Positions 1 through 5,133 of a stretch of DNA of 5,133 nt are shown in pieces. The first letter of the stretch is position 1; every line of letters begins with the position of its first letter. Source of the DNA: Prevotella sp. (lineage in GTDB: Bacteria; Bacteroidota; Bacteroidia; Bacteroidales; Bacteroidaceae). The position numbers and the translations under genes were made by a program. Under the pieces are notes generated by a model that was not told the origin of the DNA, did not search any database, and worked only from the letters and a program-made list of their open reading frames with translations. The stretch spans positions 1-5,133 of the forward strand of contig JAJQAI010000333.1 of assembly GCA_021203915.1 (NCBI GenBank), given 5' to 3'.

Positions 1-12
1 AAATATAAAATT

Positions 13-447
13 ATGGGAAAGTGTATAGAAGAGTTTAAAACCTTTGCTATTCAAGGCAATGCCTTTGACGTAGCTGTCGGTGTTATTATCGGCGGTGCTT
101 TTGGAAAGATTGTTACCTCTATTGTTGAGGATATAATCATGCCTCCTATTGGTTATCTAATTGGTGGTGTTAATTTTTCCGATCTCAAGGTTACGCTACC
201 TCCAAAAGTTATTGGGGATATGAAATTAGATGAGGCAACAATTAATTATGGTAACTTCATTCAGGTAGTATTCAATTTCCTAATTATCGCTTTCTGTGTA
301 TTCTTACTAGTAAAAGCTATTAATAAGCTTATGAAGAAGAAAGAGGAAGAACCTCAGGAGCCAGCAACACCACCAGCACCACCAGAGCCATCAGCAGAAG
401 AAAAGCTTCTTGGTGAGATTCGTGATTTACTAAAAGAGAAAAAATAA
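13..447 (+). CDS. mscL: Large-conductance mechanosensitive channel MscL
   Basis: This encodes a 144-residue inner-membrane channel that opens under high membrane tension and releases solutes during hypo-osmotic shock; the family assembles as a homopentamer. Similarity to E. coli MscL is clear by eye. There is an amphipathic N-terminal segment ([11 protein letters not shown], about 6-16), then TM1 at about 19-45 with the hallmark [14 protein letters not shown] and [13 protein letters not shown] motifs. A periplasmic loop (about 52-77) and TM2 (about 78-104) follow. The C-terminus has a basic KLMKKK stretch, a Pro/Glu-rich linker (about 112-128) and a final helix containing [12 protein letters not shown], as in the family. 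Length is normal (E. coli MscL is 136 residues). The ATG at 13 is supported by the conserved N-terminus. Only 12 A/T-rich bases precede it, so its promoter cannot be assessed. It converges with the glycosidase genes and is probably unrelated to them in function. Confidence 0.98.
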   Translation: MGKCIEEFKTFAIQGNAFDVAVGVIIGGAFGKIVTSIVEDIIMPPIGYLIGGVNFSDLKVTLPPKVIGDMKLDEATINYGNFIQVVFNFLIIAFCVFLLVKAINKLMKKKEEEPQEPATPPAPPEPSAEEKLLGEIRDLLKEKK

Positions 448-492
448 ATTCTATATTTTACCCTACGGTAATAAATTTATCGAGGTGAAAAT

Positions 493-547
493 ATATTAAA
501 AGCAGGACTTTTTTCGGGGGCCCTGCTTTTAATATTTTCTTTTTTTT
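493..547 (+). terminator. Intrinsic terminator of mscL, possibly bidirectional
   Basis: A perfect 14-bp inverted repeat (arms 493-506 and 522-535, core AAAAGCAGG / CCTGCTTTT) encloses a 15-base loop. A T-rich tract at 535-547 follows, broken only by a C at 539 and ending in eight Ts (540-547). This is a classic Rho-independent terminator for mscL, starting about 45 bp after its stop codon. On the minus strand the same hairpin begins 11 bases after the stop of the convergent glycosidase gene. The T-tract there is poor (ATATTTTC), so termination in that direction is plausible but weaker. Confidence 0.9.
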
Positions 548-2667
548 CAAGGGAATGGATGGATATCCTCCCATCTTACATTCCAAGAGCCATCATCGGG
601 GAATCCAGGATTTTTCTTTTCACATCCATCCCATCCTGCACACATTAGTGCAATAGCTGAAAGTAGACCTCCATTTCCAGGTAGGTAAATACGCAGACGT
701 TCATCTTGATAGTTATGTCCACTAACTAAATACGTGTTTGTACGCTTGTCCATAAGTAGCGCATCCACGGCTTTTTCAGGCAAACCCAGTCGCGCTGCAT
801 CCATAGCTGTCATAGGGTAGTCCCAACCCCAGGTCTCATCCCAATTCCAGTTATCCAATATCCATAATAAAGTATTCTTCATATACTCATCTTTAACAAG
901 ATTGCTCATAGGCAAGATACCAACTGCCCCTAAAACTGCCATATGGTCCGATGTAAAGCGCACGTCTTTATAAGTATCGGTTGCAGTTTCCGCAGCCAAA
1001 TATAGCTTATCCTCATTGTAGGCTAGGTGAGATATTTTTTGGGTTAAATCATCCCACTGGAGGTTACGCTCTAAACCACGACGCTCGCGCCATTTTTGAG
1101 CCACTTGAAGAGCAAAATGCCAATAGGAAAGTTCAAAAGGAGGATTTACAGTTTCTGCGGCCTTGAGTGTTTCTTGTGCGGGTATAGCGCCTTTAAGTAC
1201 ATAGCGATTATTTATGGAATCATAAGTTGCAAATGAATACATAAACTCTGCAGTCTTTTCAACTAGATCACCATATTTATCAAGTATTTCCTTTTTTGGC
1301 TCATCGCGGTAGATTAATTCAGAAAGAAATATTATATGTGGCTGTTGCCAAATAAGGAAACTACCAACACTTGAAGGGGCCTCAGTTCCACTTGGGTCAG
1401 TCATTTTCATCCACCTTAGGCCGTCAAAACCTTGACGCTCGGCTATCTTTCTTGCCATAGGCTCAACCTTTTTGTACCAAGATAAACTTCTTTCAAGCAT
1501 CTCGGGATGATTCCAAAGAGCAAACTGAGCTTGATGCCACCAAATCATTTCCAAATGGAATTTACCAAACCATGAGTTATATGTTAAACCCGTTTCCTGT
1601 GGTGGGGTGTCTCCAGCGCATTGAATGGCAAGAAGATATTGACTCAGCACAACTCTGCGTTCTAGTTCTAAAGCTCTTTCATCGGTGCACAAAGAAAAGT
1701 CTGCAACTCCTCCTGTTTCCCAATAGTTTTGCCAATATCTCAAAGAGGCTTTTTGAGTAAATTCTGCGCTATCCTCATAAAAGGGTTGTAACTCTGGGGT
1801 AAAATCGCAAGTAAAACTCCAATGCTCCTGCTCGGGAGTAAGAACAAAATAATTCTTTTCTTTTTCTTTTAAAGAAGCCTTACCTTCCCATCTTATAACA
1901 ACATAATATACGGTAGAGTCAATCTCCCTTTTAAGTATAGCTTGTTGACTTTCTAAACTCTGGAGTATTGTACTATGTTTAGATGGTGAACCCCAGTCGC
2001 ATCCATCATCGGAGTGCCCGCCCGATGGATAGGCAAAGCGGAAACATACGCTGGGCATTGCCTTAGATTCAATATCAAAGGCAACTAAATCCTGCTTTGG
2101 GTGACACCAAGTCTTAACCTTATAGGTGTTTCCACCAAAATCAAAAACGGAGCTAATCTCACCTTGCCACATATCTAAGTCTTGAGAGATGTTGGTAACT
2201 TCTTCCTGTGAGGATGTTTGCCCAAAGTCAAAGCCAATGTTTCCTAGGTGCAAACGATGGGGATTTTTTCTATACCAATCCGAAGCATCTTTATTTCTAC
2301 CTTCCTCCTTATATTGAATGGAGTATAGCCCTTTACTACCATGTCCAAAGTCGTATTCCTTAAGTGCCTCTTCAGGTTTTAAGTCTTCTGGGTTTTCAAA
2401 ACTATGCCATCCCCATTGACTCTGAGTTCCAAGAGGAACACCATGGCTATAGACTTGAGGAAAAGTCTGCATTCCGGTAGCATCAACTGTAAAGGCAAAG
2501 CCACCATTTCCAACTGAAAGTGAGGATAGGGAATCTATTTTGTTTACGTGCGGATTATTTCTCTTAACAAGAGCATATCTATCAATAGAATCAATAGTTT
2601 CTTCTCCCCAAGAACAACAGGGAAGTAGTATTAAAAGGCTTATTAAAGCGATAATATATTTGTTCAT
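547..2667 (-). CDS. Exported six-hairpin (GH65-like) glycoside hydrolase, specificity unknown
   Basis: This encodes a 706-residue exported protein. Residues 1 to about 21 form a signal peptide (Lys3, then a hydrophobic run ending PCCSWG before EE). A type I cut after SWG seems likelier than lipidation, because the cysteines lack a good lipobox. Residues about 25-320 are beta-rich, resembling the N-terminal sandwich domain of GH65/GH95-type enzymes. Residues about 330-690 are helix-rich and look like an (alpha/alpha)6 barrel. Visible motifs are EMIWWHQAQFALW (373-385), GFDGLRWMKMTDPSGTEAP (413-431), IPAQE (495-499), NPPFELSYW (508-516), TWGWDYPMTAMDAARLG (612-628) and YLPGNGGLLSA (661-671). 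E499 sits where GH65 enzymes carry the catalytic acid in their GPxE motif; this is an inference from pattern. The start is supported by the signal peptide; the gene begins 21 bp after the GH28 stop. Context suggests a pectin side-chain or oligosaccharide enzyme, but the substrate cannot be read from the sequence. Confidence 0.8.
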   Translation of the reverse strand: MNKYIIALISLLILLPCCSWGEETIDSIDRYALVKRNNPHVNKIDSLSSLSVGNGGFAFTVDATGMQTFPQVYSHGVPLGTQSQWGWHSFENPEDLKPEEALKEYDFGHGSKGLYSIQYKEEGRNKDASDWYRKNPHRLHLGNIGFDFGQTSSQEEVTNISQDLDMWQGEISSVFDFGGNTYKVKTWCHPKQDLVAFDIESKAMPSVCFRFAYPSGGHSDDGCDWGSPSKHSTILQSLESQQAILKREIDSTVYYVVIRWEGKASLKEKEKNYFVLTPEQEHWSFTCDFTPELQPFYEDSAEFTQKASLRYWQNYWETGGVADFSLCTDERALELERRVVLSQYLLAIQCAGDTPPQETGLTYNSWFGKFHLEMIWWHQAQFALWNHPEMLERSLSWYKKVEPMARKIAERQGFDGLRWMKMTDPSGTEAPSSVGSFLIWQQPHIIFLSELIYRDEPKKEILDKYGDLVEKTAEFMYSFATYDSINNRYVLKGAIPAQETLKAAETVNPPFELSYWHFALQVAQKWRERRGLERNLQWDDLTQKISHLAYNEDKLYLAAETATDTYKDVRFTSDHMAVLGAVGILPMSNLVKDEYMKNTLLWILDNWNWDETWGWDYPMTAMDAARLGLPEKAVDALLMDKRTNTYLVSGHNYQDERLRIYLPGNGGLLSAIALMCAGWDGCEKKNPGFPDDGSWNVRWEDIHPFP

Positions 2668-2688
2668 AGTCTATATGAGTTTTTTACA

Positions 2689-4218
2689 CTACTTAATATC
2701 TATATTGTTACAATATGAGGTTGTTACCTCTTTGCCCTTTTGGGGAATTATCTTGACATCCTTCATTATAATATCATCACTATAGATAAACTCTGCACCT
2801 TCTTCTGAGGTAATATATACATTGCTTAGTTGTATATTTTTTATTGGCATCTCAGGTAGGCCATTGAAATAAAGGGCACGACGAGCATTACGACAAATAA
2901 GATTGTTGATAAATATATTGCGGAAAGCTGGTGTTGTCTCGTCCACCGGCATTGGATCAACTTTAGCAGGAACAGTCTCACCACTTTCTAAGACCTCAAC
3001 GGCAGACTTACCACCATAATAAAGATTGAAGTTTACCGGCTCTGTTGGTATATCCATCATAGAAACGCCATCAACCCAAATATTCTCTACAACGCCACCA
3101 CGTCCTCTTGTACTCTTAAAACGTAGACCAACATCTGTTCCTAAGAACTTACAATCTGAAACTAGAACATTCTTAACGCCACCGCTCATTTCACTGCCAA
3201 CAACAAAGCCACCATGACCAGCAAATACAGTACATCCGTTTATAATGACATTCTCACATGGACGAGCTCTTTTTATCCCATCCTGATCCTTACCACTTTT
3301 TAGACAAATACCATCATCACCAACATCAAAGGTGGAATTTATTATAAGAGAGTTCTTGCAGGACTCAAGATCTAATCCATCACCATTTTGAGCGTAACTA
3401 GGATTGCGAACTAGAACATTTTCAATAATAACATTTTCGCACATTAGGGGATGAAGATTCCATGCCGGTGAGTTCTGGAAGATAACACCCTCTAGCAGTA
3501 CATTCTTACAAGAGACTAAACTCACCATTACAGGACGTAAGAAATGACGGATTTTGTGCCAATCTTCATCGGTTTTAAGATTTTGTGGCACATTCATATC
3601 GCTTAGGCTATCACCTTTAAGGGCCTCAGCGTATGGGAACCAATAATCATCACGCTTTAAAACTCCTCCAGAAGACAGAGTCTTCTTCCAGTGGCTTTCG
3701 GTTACCTTTGATTTTTTTAGCGGACGCCAAAAGTGTCCATTACCATCAATAGCTCCTTGGCCGGTTATAGCAACATTTTCTAAGTCGTGCCCAGAGATAG
3801 GGGACTGACAACGTTTTGTGTCAAGGCCCTCAAAAACTGTCTCAACTAGTGGATAAAGGTCAACATCTGGAGAAAAAAGAATAACAGCGTCTTTTTCTAA
3901 ATGTAGGTCGATATTACTTTTTAGCTCTATTGGTCCTGTAAACCAAACACCACCTGGAACGATGAGGTGTCCACCGCCCTGGTTTTCCAATGCCGCGATA
4001 GCCTTGGAAAAAGCTTCTGTACAAAGCTCTGCTCCATTTCCAACTGCGCCATAATCACTAAGAAGCACGCTTCTTTCTGGGAACGAAGGAGCCTCAACCC
4101 GTGGCATATCAAATGGAAGGTTTTTATAAACATCTTGGATAGCTTGCTCATTACCCTGAGCTAGGGTTGGTATTGCTCCTAAAAAGAGCATCCCCAAAAT
4201 AAAGCTAGTGAGTTTCAT
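2689..4218 (-). CDS. Secreted GH28 polygalacturonase-family enzyme, probably exo-acting
   Basis: This encodes a 509-residue pectin hydrolase with a type I signal peptide (MKLTSFILGMLFLGAIPTLA, cut after A20). A right-handed beta-helix follows, opening with the typical LSDYGAVGNG (53-62) and GGGHLIVPGGVWFTGPIEL (81-99). All GH28 active-site motifs are present: NGDGLD (278-283, D280), GDDG (300-303, D301 and D302), GHG (334-336, H335) and RFK (366-368, equivalent to RIK). The family hydrolyses alpha-galacturonosyl bonds by inversion. A segment of about 60 residues (165-225) interrupts the early coils, and GHG is followed by GFVVGSEMSGGV; both are features I associate with bacterial exo-acting or oligosaccharide-specific members rather than short endo-polygalacturonases. 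The likely site of action is the periplasm or outside the cell. The start codon lies 14 bp downstream of the rhamnosidase stop, behind an A-rich leader without a Shine-Dalgarno sequence. Rhamnogalacturonan specificity is inferred from neighbours; homogalacturonan is an alternative. Confidence 0.93.
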   Translation of the reverse strand: MKLTSFILGMLFLGAIPTLAQGNEQAIQDVYKNLPFDMPRVEAPSFPERSVLLSDYGAVGNGAELCTEAFSKAIAALENQGGGHLIVPGGVWFTGPIELKSNIDLHLEKDAVILFSPDVDLYPLVETVFEGLDTKRCQSPISGHDLENVAITGQGAIDGNGHFWRPLKKSKVTESHWKKTLSSGGVLKRDDYWFPYAEALKGDSLSDMNVPQNLKTDEDWHKIRHFLRPVMVSLVSCKNVLLEGVIFQNSPAWNLHPLMCENVIIENVLVRNPSYAQNGDGLDLESCKNSLIINSTFDVGDDGICLKSGKDQDGIKRARPCENVIINGCTVFAGHGGFVVGSEMSGGVKNVLVSDCKFLGTDVGLRFKSTRGRGGVVENIWVDGVSMMDIPTEPVNFNLYYGGKSAVEVLESGETVPAKVDPMPVDETTPAFRNIFINNLICRNARRALYFNGLPEMPIKNIQLSNVYITSEEGAEFIYSDDIIMKDVKIIPQKGKEVTTSYCNNIDIK

Positions 4219-4232
4219 ATGTTTTTCTATTT

Positions 4233-5133
4233 TTAAAAATTAATCTTTTTCATAGGGATTATCTCAACAGGGCCTAGCAGTCCACTTTCCATTGGTTGCC
4301 AAGAAGAATAATCCTCTTTTTTATAATCAATTGTAACGATATTAATTTCCTTAAACTTGCGCCAGGGAATCCCATCTTTGTCCATCTGAGAGATACGATT
4401 TGCTGGAAGATTTGTTACCTCAACCTCAAGGAGATTTTCTTTTCCAATATTAAGAAATTCCCCTATATAGCACTCATATGGTACAGACCATAAATCTCCC
4501 ACATCCTTGCCATTTATTCTTACCTTGGCACTTTCTCTTACATCACCTAAACTTAAAAGAAACTCATCGGCCTTTTCCTTTATGTTAAACTTAATAGAAT
4601 AAAGGGCTGTTCCCATAGTTGAAGAGGCGTTTTCTACCTCTAAAGTGGTCCAACTACCAAGCGAGACATTCATTTTTTTATCTTGAACTTTTGGCTCACT
4701 TTCAAGGAACGAAAATTCCCACTTACCATCTAAGTTTAAGGCCTCGGACGTTGGTTCATAAAAGGCATATTCTTTTTCATTAACATCCTTGTTTTCAAAA
4801 GTTTTAATGATAGTGGACTGTCCAGATTTAAGCTGCAAGTAAACATCTATTCCAGTTTCATTTTCTCGAAGGGGAATTTTACCCCATTCACCATTTAAGG
4901 GATTATATAAAATGGCAGATTTAGCTTTTACGGCTAGTGGTATCCAACCATCGTTATCTTTATCTGTTAGAGCAGAAATAAAATAATGATGCCCAGAATC
5001 ATTTTCTCGGCGGATATAGCTAAGTGAAAAGTCTTTTTTTAGTCTCTCCGCTCTTACATCTATTTTAGAAAAAATCTCTTGATAATCACTGCCAAAAAGA
5101 ATTCCAGAAGAGCTGTTTTTAATAGAATCAATC
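4233..5133 (-). CDS. GH106-type alpha-L-rhamnosidase, C-terminal part (5' end outside window)
   Basis: The reading frame is open from its TAA stop at 4233-4235 to the window edge, giving 299 residues of a protein that continues upstream. GH106 enzymes are usually around 1,000 residues or more, so most of the gene, including the catalytic domain, is missing here. The fragment starts with a stretch containing YIRRENDSGHHYFISAL (39-55), which resembles the conserved RR-x-YF(I/V) segment of GH106 proteins. It ends in a jelly-roll sugar-binding domain like that of GH2/GH106 enzymes: LNLDGKWEFSF (about 131-141), TALYSIKFNI, LSLGDVRESAKVRINGKDVG, LLEVEVTNLPANRI, and finally SSWQPMESGLLGPVEIIP. This ending is characteristic of GH106. 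The family releases alpha-linked terminal L-rhamnose from pectins. A TTG at 4838 could be mistaken for a start, but coding similarity continues upstream. Catalytic residues cannot be checked in this window. Confidence 0.88.
   Translation of the reverse strand, partial: IDSIKNSSSGILFGSDYQEIFSKIDVRAERLKKDFSLSYIRRENDSGHHYFISALTDKDNDGWIPLAVKAKSAILYNPLNGEWGKIPLRENETGIDVYLQLKSGQSTIIKTFENKDVNEKEYAFYEPTSEALNLDGKWEFSFLESEPKVQDKKMNVSLGSWTTLEVENASSTMGTALYSIKFNIKEKADEFLLSLGDVRESAKVRINGKDVGDLWSVPYECYIGEFLNIGKENLLEVEVTNLPANRISQMDKDGIPWRKFKEINIVTIDYKKEDYSSWQPMESGLLGPVEIIPMKKINF

Larger units (their letters stand above)
547..5133 (-). other. Distal end of a pectin-degradation gene cluster (probable operon)
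   Basis: Three glycosidase genes run in the same direction with gaps of only 14 and 21 bp and no terminator-like hairpin between them, so one transcript is likely. The order is GH106 rhamnosidase, GH28 galacturonosidase, then the GH65-like enzyme. This is the composition of a rhamnogalacturonan-type PUL. The defining SusC/SusD pair, sensor-regulator, promoter and lyases are not in this window and would have to lie beyond 5133. The cluster ends at mscL, which is convergent and marks the boundary. Confidence 0.75.

Noticed and set aside
361..400. CCA/GCA-rich run near the 3' end of mscL as a possible tandem repeat
   Set aside because: It is irregular and encodes the Pro/Ala/Glu linker common before the C-terminal helix of MscL, so it is a compositional effect rather than a DNA repeat.
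458..471. Small hairpin TTACC-CTAC-GGTAA just after mscL
   Set aside because: It has only five base pairs and no T-tract, and the much stronger hairpin at 493-535 explains termination.
981..1760. Plus-strand frames at 981-1166 and 1572-1760
   Set aside because: Both are short frames antisense to a well-supported conserved coding region, with no recognisable domains or leader signals.
2540..2785. Plus-strand 81-codon frame with a hydrophobic stretch
   Set aside because: It lies antisense over the start of the GH65-like gene, its signal peptide region and the end of GH28. The hydrophobic run comes from the complementary strand and the A/T-rich gap; there is no recognisable family.
3026..4164. 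Short frames at 3026-3217 (+), 3967-4164 (+) and 3927-4151 (-)
   Set aside because: All overlap the GH28 gene, whose frame carries every family motif. Their translations show no known features.
4296..4493. Plus-strand 65-codon frame
   Set aside because: It is antisense to the conserved C-terminal domain of the GH106 gene and has no family resemblance.
4233..4838. A stand-alone 201-residue gene starting at the TTG at 4838
   Set aside because: The frame stays open from 4839 to the window edge and the upstream residues (such as YIRRENDSGHHYF) match the GH106 pattern, so the TTG is an internal Leu codon.

Overview
The window looks like chromosomal DNA from a member of the Bacteroidales (Bacteroidota). 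It is fairly AT-rich, start codons are preceded by A/T-rich stretches with no clear Shine-Dalgarno sequence, and three consecutive genes are the kind of exported carbohydrate-active enzymes these bacteria carry in polysaccharide utilization loci (PULs). The genus cannot be fixed from the sequence alone.

Layout: positions 13-447 (+) encode the large-conductance mechanosensitive channel MscL, an ordinary housekeeping gene. It is followed at 493-547 by a strong intrinsic terminator. From the other side, three genes on the minus strand converge on that terminator. In transcription order they are: the C-terminal 299 residues of a GH106-type alpha-L-rhamnosidase (4233 to beyond 5133, cut by the window edge); a complete secreted GH28 polygalacturonase-type enzyme (2689-4218); and a complete 706-residue exported protein that looks like a six-hairpin, GH65-like glycosidase of unestablished specificity (547-2667). 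Gaps between these genes are 14 and 21 bp, so they are almost certainly co-transcribed and form the promoter-distal end of a longer cluster whose promoter and remaining genes lie beyond 5133.

How they work together (inference): a GH106 rhamnosidase next to a GH28 galacturonosidase suggests degradation of rhamnogalacturonan pectin. The RG-I backbone alternates rhamnose and galacturonic acid, so one enzyme removing terminal Rha and another removing terminal GalA could work in alternation. RG-II or another Rha/GalA-containing glycan is also possible. The GH65-like protein is the least understood member and the most interesting item in the window. No RNA genes, CRISPR arrays, insertion sequences, integrase genes or long repeats were seen, and no intergenic stretch exceeds 100 bp.
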